From assembly GCA_020636255.1 (NCBI GenBank), contig JACJYE010000005.1, positions 248,001 through 312,000 of the forward strand: DNA of 64,000 bases, read 5' to 3'. The position numbers were made by a program, and so were the translations under genes. The DNA comes from Lewinellaceae bacterium (lineage in GTDB: Bacteria > Bacteroidota > Bacteroidia > Chitinophagales > Saprospiraceae). Positions 8,118 through 16,114 of this stretch are shown one piece after another; position 1 is the first letter of the stretch, and each line of letters opens with the position of its first letter. A model generated the notes under the pieces. That model saw only the letters and a program-made list of their open reading frames with translations. It ran no database searches and was not told the DNA's origin.

Positions 8118-8705
8118 TCAGCCATTCAAGTAGCGGCGTTTTTCGCTCAGCATCAGTTCCTCAACCATGTGGAGAAGGCCGCGGGGTTTGCGGGGGCGCC
8201 AGTTTATATCATTGAACCGGGGGCCGAAATTGACGTAATGCTGGATCTGGGTGCTGCGCATCTCATCGGCAACGTGGTCGAAGGTGTTCAGAAAACAGAT
8301 CCAGCCGCCTTCGTCGGCGATGTCTTCATACCACTCCTCATAGTAACAGTCGTCGGAGCCGTGAAAGTTGAATACGTTCTCACAGATGACGATGAATTTT
8401 GTGATGCCTTCGTCGATCATGTAGTCCACTACCTTTCGCTTGAAGTACATGATATCGTTGCCCAGGCAGTCGTTCCATTCACCGATCAGTTCCACGATCG
8501 CGTAGGCCAGGTCATAGTCGGCGTAAATGACCTTTAGGTAGAGGGTGTCGGAGCCCATCTCGTCCCATTGGGGGTGGATGAAATAATTGTACACCCGGTT
8601 GGTGAACCGAAACTCGTCATACACCTGCCCGAAAAAGGGTGACCGCTCATCATCAGAGGCCACATAAGCGTCGCGCCATTTGTAGTACGGTTCTATATCA
8701 TGCAT
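8118..8705 (-). CDS. Conserved-looking hypothetical protein, acidic and aromatic-rich
   Basis: 195 residues, family not recognised. The composition is rich in Asp, Glu, Tyr, Phe and Trp and predicted soluble: no signal peptide and no membrane helix. Stretches such as FHGSDDCYYEEWYED and LIGEWNDCLGNDI look like a folded alpha/beta protein. The C-terminus becomes basic (INWRPRKPRG). Codon use and open frame look normal, so I believe it is a real gene. It follows the DUF3667 gene on the same strand after about 80 bp and could share its transcript. Function unknown. Confidence 0.7.
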   Translation of the reverse strand: MHDIEPYYKWRDAYVASDDERSPFFGQVYDEFRFTNRVYNYFIHPQWDEMGSDTLYLKVIYADYDLAYAIVELIGEWNDCLGNDIMYFKRKVVDYMIDEGITKFIVICENVFNFHGSDDCYYEEWYEDIADEGGWICFLNTFDHVADEMRSTQIQHYVNFGPRFNDINWRPRKPRGLLHMVEELMLSEKRRYLNG

Positions 8706-8787
8706 GTCGATGAATTAGTAATTGTACACACCGTCTGGTTCTGAGAACACCTCGCTTCTGGCCATTGTTTTTTCGGCTTAGTAGTTG

Positions 8788-9579
8788 CTACTGCAGAAAT
8801 ATTTTTGAGATCGCGATGTAAACCAAAACGCCAACAACCGCGATGAGGGCGATGACAAGATACATCAGCGTGAACCCCAGAACCTGAACCAGCACGCTCT
8901 TCCAGGCTGCTTTCCCGTAACTGATGTCAAAGAGCTGCCGGAAGCCAAAAGTGTAATATATTATGGATAACAACATGGAAAGCGGGAAGAGTATGGTTAT
9001 GGCTTTCGGGTAGATCATAAAAAAAGCAACGGGGATCAGCCCTATGAGGGACACTTGCGCCGTCCAGAATGCATTCACCGCCAGGTGCTCGGCGTAGTTG
9101 TAACCCCGCTTTCGAAACACACGAAAAGAGATCAGGCCCAGAAAAGGGACGGTCAGCAGAGAGATGAGGTTTAGGTAAGGCTTCATCTTTTCCTGGACCA
9201 TATCCTGCGACAGACGCGCTTTTTCATTGGGTTCGATGCCCATGGCATGCTCCTGCACCGAAATGATCTGGTGCTGCTGTTGTTCGAAGAGCCCCGACCA
9301 TACCATGATCACCGTGGCAATGGTGGCCAGCACGAACAGATACCGCACCGGGTGGTAAAACCGCTTTCGCCGGCCCTCCAAATATTCCCGGACTACCGGC
9401 CCGGGCTCCAGCATCAGCCGGCGCGCGGTATACCAAAATCCTCGTTCCAGGTTGGTAATGGCCTGCAAGAATTCACCAAGCATGTGCCGTACCGTCAGCC
9501 TTTCTGTTATGGCCTTTTGCCCACAGGCGCTGCAATACGCACCTTGTAGCTCTACCTCGCAGTTTTTGCATGCCGCCAT
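8788..9579 (-). CDS. DUF3667 zinc-ribbon membrane protein
   Basis: 263 residues. The N-terminus has a zinc ribbon with Cys4, Cys7, Cys16 and Cys19 (CKNC and CSACGQ). It is followed by the DUF3667 pattern: RHMLGEFLQAITNLERGFWYT, then EPGPVVREYLEGRRKRFYHPVRYLF. About five hydrophobic segments follow (the first near residue 80, the last near 230-255), so the ribbon is probably cytoplasmic and the rest is in the inner membrane. DUF3667 proteins are common in Bacteroidota and have no assigned function. It is divergent from the NadR-like gene. Confidence 0.85.
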   Translation of the reverse strand: MAACKNCEVELQGAYCSACGQKAITERLTVRHMLGEFLQAITNLERGFWYTARRLMLEPGPVVREYLEGRRKRFYHPVRYLFVLATIATVIMVWSGLFEQQQHQIISVQEHAMGIEPNEKARLSQDMVQEKMKPYLNLISLLTVPFLGLISFRVFRKRGYNYAEHLAVNAFWTAQVSLIGLIPVAFFMIYPKAITILFPLSMLLSIIYYTFGFRQLFDISYGKAAWKSVLVQVLGFTLMYLVIALIAVVGVLVYIAISKIFLQ

Positions 9580-9649
9580 AGCTGTGATCCAATTTTTGCT
9601 CCCAGTAAATTTAGAAAAATATGCAGGAACATCAGCCGCTCTATCTTGT

Positions 9650-9657
9650 TATCTTTG
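9650..9657 (+). promoter_or_regulatory. Candidate -7 box for the NadR-like gene
   Basis: TATCTTTG matches TAnnTTTG exactly, about 125 bp before the ATG at 9784. There is no matching -33 TTTG at 19-bp spacing. Confidence 0.35.
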
Positions 9658-9670
9658 CTGTACCCCGCCG

Positions 9671-9724
9671 GGGGATTGGGGGAGGGGGAGATTTGGTGAT
9701 TGGGAGACTGGAGAGGGGGTGAAC
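9671..9724. repeat. G-rich repeat related to the one at 1870
   Basis: A purine-rich stretch of short repeated words (GATTGGG, GGAGA, GATTGGGAGACTGG) in the leader of the NadR-like gene. It shares GGGAGACTGG with the tandem repeat at 1870-1917. No protein is supported. Confidence 0.4.
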
Positions 9725-9783
9725 ATGAGGCAACCTGATATCCGCTACCCCGTACATGGTACCTGTAACCCATAAGCCTTCCC

Positions 9784-10296
9784 ATGCACCGCATCCTCTT
9801 CACCGGCCCGGAATCTACCGGGAAATCTGAAATGGCCAGGCTGCTGGCCGAAAAGTACGATACCCGCTGGGTACCTGAATACGCCCGCGAATATCTGGAG
9901 CAGTTGGGGCGGCCATACGAGGAAGCGGATTTGCTGCATATCGCCCAGGGGCAGCTGGCATTGGAAAGCCGGCTTGCACCACATGCCAACCGCCTCCTCT
10001 TCGTCGATACCAGTATGCTGGTTATGAAAGTCTGGTCCGAATACAAATACGGCCGTTGCCACCCATGGATACTCGAACAGCTCCACAGACGCCGCTACAG
10101 CCTGTACGCCCTCTGCGGTATCGATATCCCGTGGGCTCCCGACCCACAGCGAGAAAACCCCAACGAACGGCAGGAACTCTACGAGATCTACCGCCGCGAA
10201 CTGCAAGTACTCGGCGTCTCCTTTATCGAATTGTGGGGCAGCCGCGAGCAAAGGCTGGAGCAGATGCATGAAGCGATCAAAGGGTTAAATGGTTGA
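9784..10296 (+). CDS. NadR-like AAA ATPase/nucleoside kinase
   Basis: 170 residues. It begins with a P-loop, LFTGPESTGKSEMARLLAEK, then VPEYAREYLEQLGRPYEEADLLHIAQGQL and LLFVDTSMLVMKVW, the pattern of the ribosylnicotinamide kinase domain of NadR (AAA_28 group). It lacks the N-terminal adenylyltransferase of full-length NadR. In many Bacteroidota such stand-alone kinases lie beside pnuC-type transporters and TonB receptors for B vitamins. Here the next gene on the same strand is a TPP-riboswitch-controlled receptor, so phosphorylation of thiamin rather than nicotinamide riboside is a fair alternative. The riboswitch lies downstream of this gene and would not control it. Confidence 0.8.
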   Translation: MHRILFTGPESTGKSEMARLLAEKYDTRWVPEYAREYLEQLGRPYEEADLLHIAQGQLALESRLAPHANRLLFVDTSMLVMKVWSEYKYGRCHPWILEQLHRRRYSLYALCGIDIPWAPDPQRENPNERQELYEIYRRELQVLGVSFIELWGSREQRLEQMHEAIKGLNG

Positions 10297-10300
10297 GGCT

Positions 10301-10344
10301 ACTCCGGAAAGCCTTTATATTACACAAAGCTTCCTTTCCGGAGT
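10301..10344 (+). terminator. Stem-loop after the NadR-like gene
   Basis: ACTCCGGAAAG at 10301-10311 is perfectly complementary to CTTTCCGGAGT at 10334-10344, with a 22-nt loop, starting 5 bp past the stop. There is no T-run, so termination is uncertain; it separates this gene from the riboswitch transcript. Confidence 0.4.
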
Positions 10345-10390
10345 GCGCTGAACCATATAACTTTCCCCTGGCAATTCCCCCAAAAAACTT

Positions 10391-10398
10391 TACCTTTG
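10391..10398 (+). promoter_or_regulatory. -7 box of the riboswitch/TonB receptor transcript
   Basis: TACCTTTG matches TAnnTTTG and lies just before the riboswitch, so transcription would start close to its P1 stem. The -33 position is poor (CTGG). Confidence 0.55.
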
Positions 10399-10404
10399 CA
10401 CCGC

Positions 10405-10504
10405 TCATCTGGGGTGCTGGAGCGGATAACCCAAAAGCGGGGAGTTGCTTCGGCTGAGATCATACCCACGGAACCTGCCCGGGTAATGCCGGGAAGGGAG
10501 ATGA
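10405..10504 (+). promoter_or_regulatory. TPP (thiamin pyrophosphate) riboswitch
   Basis: All conserved THI-box parts are present in order: P1 arms TCATCT (10405-10410) and AGATGA (10499-10504), GGGGTGC, CTGAGAT followed by ACCC, GAACCTG, and GGGTAATGCCGGGAAGGGA. About 120 nt separate it from the ATG of the TonB receptor. In between, a perfect hairpin GCGGGC-CTTCC-GCCCGC at 10546-10562 lacks a T-run, so control of translation or Rho access is more likely than intrinsic termination. Thiamin pyrophosphate binding would lower expression of the receptor. Confidence 0.93.
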
Positions 10505-10627
10505 AGGACACTGCTAATGGCAGCCTCGCCTTCCACTGGTATGAAGCGGGCCTTCCGCCCGCCGTGAAGCGAAACACAGTGCCAACCCCGGGCGCCTGTG
10601 ATTGTTTCACTCTAATGTTTATTTCCA

Positions 10628-13063
10628 ATGATCAAGTCTGTTATCACGCTGGCCATGGGCTTGTTGCTATCCACTTCGCTTTGGGGGCAATGCCTTTTGA
10701 GCGGCCAGGTAAAAGACGAAAACGATGAACCGCTGCCAGGGGCTAATGTGGTTATCCTGGAAACCGGGCAGGGAGCTGCCGCCGACGCCGAAGGGCAGTT
10801 CCGGATACCTGGCGTGGCGCCAGGAGGGTATACCCTGCAGGTGACCTTTGTTGGGTTTGAAACGGAAAACCTGGCCTTTTCCGTCGGGAAAGGCGAAACG
10901 GAGAAACAGCTCGAACTTCTGCTGCAGTCCCGTAACGTATTGGCCGGCGAGGCCATCGTGCGTGCTACCCGCGCGGGGGCGACAACCCCCATGACCTATA
11001 CCAATATCAAAGGAGAAGCGCTACAGGAGAATAACCTGGGGGTAGACGTGCCCTTCCTCTTGCAGTGGACGCCTTCGGCAGTCGTATCATCCGATGCCGG
11101 CGCCGGCATCGGGTATACCGGCATCCGCATCAGGGGAACCGACCCTACCCGCATCAATGTAACCATCAACGGCATTCCCCTCAACGATGCCGAATCGCAG
11201 ATCGTTTACTGGGTCGACCTGCCCGACTTCGGGAGCTCTGCAGCCGATGTGCAGGTCCAGCGCGGGGTAGGGGCCTCGACAAACGGCGCCGGCGCCTTCG
11301 GGGCTACCATCAACATGAATACAGCGCGTTTCGAGGCCGAGCCCTATGCAGAGATCAATACAGCCGCGGGTTCTTTCAATACCCTGAAAGGGAACCTGCG
11401 TTTCGGCACCGGCCTGCTCAAGGATAAGTTCACGGTCGAAGGCCGCCTGTCGCGGGTCACTTCCGATGGCTACATCGACCGGGCCTCCTCAGACTTGCAG
11501 TCGTACTACCTCTCGGGGGCCTACATGGGCAGGAACAGCAGCCTGCGCTTCATCACTTTTTCCGGCCATGAGGTGACCTATCAGGCCTGGTATGGCGTGC
11601 CTGCCGATTCTCTCAATAGCCGGCAAAGCCGTACGTTCAACCCCGCCGGTATGGAAAAGGAAGGCGAACCTTATGAGAACGAGGAGGATAACTACCGCCA
11701 GGACAACTATCAGCTCATCTACAACAACCAGCTCAGCGGGCAGTGGAACCTGAACCTGGCCCTGCACTACACCAGAGGTAAAGGGTACTACGAACAATAC
11801 AAGGCCGGCGAAGCCCTGGCGGATTACGGGTTCGACGACGTCAGGGTGGGAGAAGAACTGGTCACCACAACCGACCTCATTCGCCGCCTTTGGCTCGACA
11901 ACGATTTCTACGGCGCCGTCTATAGCTTCAACTTCCTCAGCGACGACAAGCAACTGGACTTTACCCTGGGTGGCGGCGGCCACATTTACGAAGGACTGCA
12001 CTATGGCGATGTGATCTGGGCTCGCTTTGCCGGCAATAGCGAAATGGGCAACCGTTTTTACGAAAACGATGCCCGGAAAATGGACATTAATATATTCGGC
12101 AAGCTCAACTACGAACTGGCTGATGGCCTGAACGCTTACCTCGACCTGCAGTACCGCACCGCAGGATACGAATTTCTGGGTTACAACAGACAGGCAGAGA
12201 ACGTGGACGGCCAGGTAAACCTACACTTTTTCAACCCCAAGGCGGGGCTGTTCTATCAGCTCAACAGCCGCTCCAATGCCTATGCCTCCTTCGCTGTGGC
12301 CCACCGCGAGCCCAACCGCGATGACTATGTCGACTCCACTTCCGATAGCCGGCCAGGCCCGGAAGAACTCTACAACACCGAGCTGTGCTACCAGTACAAC
12401 TGGCCTCGCGCCGCCCTTTCGGCCAACCTCTACCACATGTATTACCGCGATCAGCTGGCCCTCAACGGTGAGATCAACGATGTAGGCGCTTATACCCGTA
12501 TCAACCTCGACAAGAGCTATCGTGTAGGCCTGGAAGTTGTCGGGGGCCTCCAGCTGGCCCCTGGCCTGCGCTTCGACGCCAACGCCACCCTAAGCCGTAA
12601 CAAAGTGGCCGCCTTCACGGAATACGTGGATATATACGATGAGGATTTTAACTGGCTGGGCCAGGAAGCTATTGAGCATAAGAATACAGATTTGTCCTTC
12701 TCGCCAGCTATCATTGCCGGTGGCGGGCTGAGCTACGAAGCCCTGCGCAATAACCCCAGGCATAGCCTGGATCTCTCCCTGATGTCCAAATACATCGGCA
12801 AGCAGTACATCGACAATACTTCGGATGAATCGAATGCCATTGATGCCTATACCTACAGCGATTTCCGCATCGGCTACACTTGGCGCCCCGCCTTCGTCCG
12901 GGAGGTTGGGTTGACACTGCTGGTGCAGAACGCGTTCGACACGCTGTACGAAGCTAACGCCTGGTCGTACCGCTATATATATGGTGGCAGCACCGCCCTG
13001 GACCAGGGTTTCTTTCCGCAGGCGGGCAGGAATTTTCTGCTGGGGCTTACAGTGGGGTTGTGA
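10628..13063 (+). CDS. TonB-dependent receptor, probable thiamin importer
   Basis: 811 residues. A signal peptide (MIKSVITLAMGLLLSTSLWG) is followed by a carboxypeptidase-D regulatory-like domain (LSGQVKDENDEPLPGANVVI, about 22-105). Next is the plug, with IRIRGTDPTRINVTINGIPLND and DVQVQRGVGASTNGAGAFG, and then a long outer-membrane beta-barrel ending in FLLGLTVGL. Such receptors take up scarce nutrients across the outer membrane using TonB energy. The TPP riboswitch directly upstream points to thiamin or a precursor, in line with the thiamin-repressed outer membrane proteins known in Bacteroidota. No inner-membrane transporter such as PnuT is adjacent. It converges on rplS. Confidence 0.9.
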   Translation: MIKSVITLAMGLLLSTSLWGQCLLSGQVKDENDEPLPGANVVILETGQGAAADAEGQFRIPGVAPGGYTLQVTFVGFETENLAFSVGKGETEKQLELLLQSRNVLAGEAIVRATRAGATTPMTYTNIKGEALQENNLGVDVPFLLQWTPSAVVSSDAGAGIGYTGIRIRGTDPTRINVTINGIPLNDAESQIVYWVDLPDFGSSAADVQVQRGVGASTNGAGAFGATINMNTARFEAEPYAEINTAAGSFNTLKGNLRFGTGLLKDKFTVEGRLSRVTSDGYIDRASSDLQSYYLSGAYMGRNSSLRFITFSGHEVTYQAWYGVPADSLNSRQSRTFNPAGMEKEGEPYENEEDNYRQDNYQLIYNNQLSGQWNLNLALHYTRGKGYYEQYKAGEALADYGFDDVRVGEELVTTTDLIRRLWLDNDFYGAVYSFNFLSDDKQLDFTLGGGGHIYEGLHYGDVIWARFAGNSEMGNRFYENDARKMDINIFGKLNYELADGLNAYLDLQYRTAGYEFLGYNRQAENVDGQVNLHFFNPKAGLFYQLNSRSNAYASFAVAHREPNRDDYVDSTSDSRPGPEELYNTELCYQYNWPRAALSANLYHMYYRDQLALNGEINDVGAYTRINLDKSYRVGLEVVGGLQLAPGLRFDANATLSRNKVAAFTEYVDIYDEDFNWLGQEAIEHKNTDLSFSPAIIAGGGLSYEALRNNPRHSLDLSLMSKYIGKQYIDNTSDESNAIDAYTYSDFRIGYTWRPAFVREVGLTLLVQNAFDTLYEANAWSYRYIYGGSTALDQGFFPQAGRNFLLGLTVGL

Positions 13064-13073
13064 ATGCGAGGTA

Positions 13074-13117
13074 AGAGCTTTTTTGGAGGCCACCCTGGCA
13101 GCCTCCAAAAAAGCTCT
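13074..13117. repeat. Perfect 17-bp-stem hairpin related to the 16.2-kb element
   Basis: Arms at 13074-13090 and 13101-13117 are exactly complementary, starting AGAGCTTTTTTGGAGGC, with a 10-nt loop. The arm tip AGCTTTTTTGGAGGC differs by one base from the terminal repeat of the inserted element at 16183-16336. It may be a minimal relative of that element and may also work as a terminator for the receptor gene. Confidence 0.6.
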
Positions 13118-13123
13118 AATAAT

Positions 13124-13182
13124 GCTCTGCAAAAAAGAAACGGGCAACAGCACTGCTGTTGCCCGTTTCTTTTTTGCAGAGC
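13124..13182. terminator. Bidirectional terminator between the TonB receptor and rplS
   Basis: A perfect inverted repeat with 29-bp arms (13124-13152 and 13154-13182) around one base. It has a GC-rich core (CGGGCAACAGCA) and A6/T6 runs on both sides, so each strand reads stem followed by T-run. It lies between two convergent genes. Confidence 0.85.
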
Positions 13183-13189
13183 AAACTCC

Positions 13190-13552
13190 TTAATCGTTGC
13201 TCTTGATGAGCTTGCGTTCCTTGATACGAGCTTTTTTGCCCACCAGGCCACGCAGGTAATACAGCCTCGACCGGCGAACCTTACCGCGTTTTGTAACCTG
13301 TATCTCGGTGATATTTGGAGAAGAGAACGGGAAAATACGCTCTACTCCAATACCATTGGACGTTTTCCGCACCGTAAAGGTCTTGGTGGCACCTTCCCCT
13401 TTGATCTGGATCACATCGCCGCGGAAAGCCTGAATACGTTCTTTGTCACCCTCGATGATCTTGTAGCTTACCACGATATTATCACCGGCGCGAAATGCCG
13501 GGAAATCCTTCTTCGGCATCAATTGTTCCTGTACAAACTTTATAGCATCCAT
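13190..13552 (-). CDS. rplS: 50S ribosomal protein bL19
   Basis: 120 residues, the usual length. Conserved stretches: FRAGDNIVVSYKIIEGDKER, IQAFRGDVIQIKG, TFTVRKTSNGIGVERIFPF, and GKVRRSRLYYLRGLVGKKAR. bL19 sits at the subunit interface of the ribosome. A single-gene unit here, with a -7 box upstream and the 29-bp inverted-repeat terminator 8 bp after the stop. The downstream gene is convergent. Confidence 0.97.
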   Translation of the reverse strand: MDAIKFVQEQLMPKKDFPAFRAGDNIVVSYKIIEGDKERIQAFRGDVIQIKGEGATKTFTVRKTSNGIGVERIFPFSSPNITEIQVTKRGKVRRSRLYYLRGLVGKKARIKERKLIKSND

Positions 13553-13595
13553 CGTTTTTCGATTTGAAAATTGATAGCGTCTGATTTTAGCCGTG

Positions 13596-13603
13596 CAAAG
13601 GTA
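13596..13603 (-). promoter_or_regulatory. -7 box for rplS
   Basis: Minus strand reads TACCTTTG, an exact TAnnTTTG match, about 45 bp before the rplS ATG. No good -33 TTTG. Confidence 0.5.
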
Positions 13604-13678
13604 AAACGTTTTGCCGGAAAAACCTAACTATGGAATATTTTCAGTGAAAAAAATCCTCGAAGCCTTCTGCTATTCTGA

Positions 13679-13768
13679 ATCATTCATTTTATGATCATTC
13701 ATTTTATAATCATTCGTTTTGTAATCATTCGTTTTGTAATCATTTGTTTTATAATCATTAATAATATA
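13679..13768. repeat. Six tandem copies of a 15-bp AT-rich repeat
   Basis: Units of 15 bp begin at 13679, 13694, 13709, 13724, 13739 and 13754. The consensus is ATCATTC(A/G)TTTT(A/G)TA; the last unit is diverged. The array lies in the gene-free gap upstream of rplS and downstream of the PKD protein. Confidence 0.85.
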
Positions 13769-13792
13769 ATCGTTATGATCATAACGATTATA
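13765..13792. repeat. Perfect 28-bp AT-rich palindrome
   Basis: Each half is TATAATCGTTATGA or its complement, with no spacer. It directly abuts the 15-bp tandem array and ends 36 bp before the stop of the convergent PKD gene. It may be a protein-binding site or a cruciform; no T-run follows. Confidence 0.7.
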
Positions 13793-13828
13793 ATGATCCT
13801 GTTTGTGGCTCCTTTGTCTCTGCCCCGC

Positions 13829-16081
13829 TCAGCGTACCACCGTCGCCACACCTTTGGCCTCAATGGGTTCGCCGCGCGGGCCGGTAAAAGTGGCCAGTAC
13901 CATATATACACCGCTGGGTACCTGATCGCCGCTGTTGTTCTTGCGGCCATTCCATCCCTCAGCAGGGTCGGTGGTTTCAAAAACCATCTCACCCCAGCGG
14001 TTCCAAATGCTGAGGTGGAAGTTAGTGGCGCCTTCCATCAGTCCCACGCCAAAGTAAAGGTCGTTCACCCCGTCTTCATTGGGGGTGAAGGCATTGGGCA
14101 GGAAATAGCGCACCTCAGGCCTTACGTCGATGAGCTGCAGGGCCGTGTCCCGGCAGCCGCTGGGATGTGTAACGACCTGCATCACCTGGTACAGGCCCGT
14201 ATCCGGAAAAGTGTAGGCCGGGTTGGGCTGCGTAGACCGCTGCCCGGTGCCGAAATCGTAGAACCAGTTTACAGCGTATTGCGATTCATCAATAAAGGAC
14301 ACAGTTGGGATGATATTGCTGGGCTGGGCCGGGCTATAGGAAAAGCCCGCCACCGGTGAAGGCAGTACGGTGATGAGGCTCCCAAAGGATGTATCGGTTT
14401 TGCACCCGAGCGGAGAGGCCACGTCAAGGGTGACGGTATAAGTACCCGCTTCCGTATAGGTATAGGTAGGGCTGACAACCGTATCGATGCCGCCGTCGCC
14501 GAAATCCCAAAGGATGTCATAGGCTTCGCTGATGGGGAACGACAGGTTGTTGAAGAATATCTCGGCAGGCTCACAGCCCGTATAGGCGCTGGGTGAAACG
14601 ATCAGGAGCTCGGGTATGGGATAATAAGGGAGCACCTGGGTTTCTGAATCTTCACAACCGTTGATATCCGTGACTGTAAGGGTAGCCGGGAAATCACCGG
14701 GGGCGTGGTAAACATGGCTGGGGTTCTGCTCTGCCGAATTGCTGCCGTCGCCAAAATCCCAATCCCAACCGGTAAGCACGCCGCTTCCGGAGAAAGAGGC
14801 GTCGGTGAATACAGTAGGCCCTGCCCGGCAGGTATCGTAGTCATAACCGAAATCAGCGACGATCTCCGGGAAGATCTGCACCCGGATGTTGGCCGTATCC
14901 CCACATACAGTGCCCGGGTTGAGAATGAGCGTGCCGAGATAGACCCCGGTATCGGGAAAAGTAACGGTAGGCTCCCATTGGTTGAAGGTTTGGGGCATCC
15001 CGTTGATATCGAACGCCCATTCCCACACATCGATATGAACGCGCTGAAAGCTCTCGTTGCGAAAGGCGATGGTGTTCTCTCCGCAGGAAGTGATGACGAA
15101 TTCCTGCTGGTTGATCACTTCGTCAGAATTGATCTGCGCTACGACAGTGGGGTCGCAGCGCGCTACATTGAACTGAAAATCGCGAAAGACCTTACTCAGC
15201 AGCTGGCCGTTGCGGTATTCTTCCACACATACCCCTACCACGAATTGTCCAAGCACCGTAGGTGTTCCTGTGATCAAGCCCGTGTTGGGGTCAATGCTGA
15301 TCACCGGGTTGCCGCCCATGGGAGCTGATATGGAGTAGTTGGGCGCTAGGAAGGAAACAGGGTCATACGGCGGAGGGCAGGCCGGGTCGGGCTGTGCACC
15401 GATACAGGTATTATAAAGGTTCTGGTCGTCGGTGATGGGCCCGCCGCCCTGCAGCGGCGGACAGAACTTGTACACCAGTTGGTCGCCATCGGGGTCGGTA
15501 GCGGAATGGTCGAATTCCAGCGGAGACCCGGCACAGATAACGGTTGGTGGAAAGGCGTTAAAAACCGGGCTGTTGTTACACAATTGCTGGGCCTGAGGCG
15601 TGATCTCGATCGTATGCGTCGCACCGGTGTTTTCCGGGTCGAAGATGTTGTTGATCGTCACGTTGCGGCAGCACCGCTGGTAGGAAATGTGATAGCTCTT
15701 ATTGGAGAGCGGCAAAACGGCCTGAAACTGATATAGGCCTTCCTGAACGCATACATCGGGCGGGATCAGGCAGGGATAATCAGGCGCGGTGACCTGGCTG
15801 ACATCCAGCAGAGGTGCATCAATGCGCATAAAAGGGGTGTACTGGCTCTGCTGCATACAGTCTCCCGAGCAATTGTATACGGCAATGAACGCAACCGGGT
15901 CGAAGTCGGCACAGTCTGTGCAGTTGCAGTCCCGATACACCTTGAGCGTGAATTCATAACGGTTGTTGCCCAGGCATTCATAGGTCATTACGCCTCCAAT
16001 GATATGTTTTGCATTGGCGGCCGGCACGATGAACAGCAGGCCAAGAGCTGCCACTAATGCTCGTAGTTTTCGTCGCTTCAT
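13829..16081 (-). CDS. Secreted PKD-domain protein with T9SS type B (gliding-motility-associated) C-terminus
   Basis: 750 residues from the ATG at 16079-16081. An ATG 57 bp upstream (16138) lies inside repeat element A2, so the inner start, which begins the signal peptide MKRRKLRALVAALGLLFIVP, is preferred. After the cleavage site comes the block HIIGGVMTYECLGNNRYEFT with many Cys, then Ig-like and PKD repeats (GWDWDFGDGSNSAEQNPSHVY; ILWDFGDGG). The C-terminus FLPNAFTPNEDGVND ... FHLSIWNRWGEMVFE ... GWNGRKNNSGD is the CHU_C/T9SS type B sorting domain. Exported across the outer membrane and probably cell-surface or released. Paralogue of the next gene. Confidence 0.88.
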   Translation of the reverse strand: MKRRKLRALVAALGLLFIVPAANAKHIIGGVMTYECLGNNRYEFTLKVYRDCNCTDCADFDPVAFIAVYNCSGDCMQQSQYTPFMRIDAPLLDVSQVTAPDYPCLIPPDVCVQEGLYQFQAVLPLSNKSYHISYQRCCRNVTINNIFDPENTGATHTIEITPQAQQLCNNSPVFNAFPPTVICAGSPLEFDHSATDPDGDQLVYKFCPPLQGGGPITDDQNLYNTCIGAQPDPACPPPYDPVSFLAPNYSISAPMGGNPVISIDPNTGLITGTPTVLGQFVVGVCVEEYRNGQLLSKVFRDFQFNVARCDPTVVAQINSDEVINQQEFVITSCGENTIAFRNESFQRVHIDVWEWAFDINGMPQTFNQWEPTVTFPDTGVYLGTLILNPGTVCGDTANIRVQIFPEIVADFGYDYDTCRAGPTVFTDASFSGSGVLTGWDWDFGDGSNSAEQNPSHVYHAPGDFPATLTVTDINGCEDSETQVLPYYPIPELLIVSPSAYTGCEPAEIFFNNLSFPISEAYDILWDFGDGGIDTVVSPTYTYTEAGTYTVTLDVASPLGCKTDTSFGSLITVLPSPVAGFSYSPAQPSNIIPTVSFIDESQYAVNWFYDFGTGQRSTQPNPAYTFPDTGLYQVMQVVTHPSGCRDTALQLIDVRPEVRYFLPNAFTPNEDGVNDLYFGVGLMEGATNFHLSIWNRWGEMVFETTDPAEGWNGRKNNSGDQVPSGVYMVLATFTGPRGEPIEAKGVATVVR

Positions 16082-16114
16082 CCTCCTCAGTTTTTTTCTT
16101 TGGACTCTTTTGTA

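Noticed and set aside
13679..13768. Possible CRISPR array
   Set aside because: Units of 15 bp are directly adjacent with no unique spacers and there are no cas genes.
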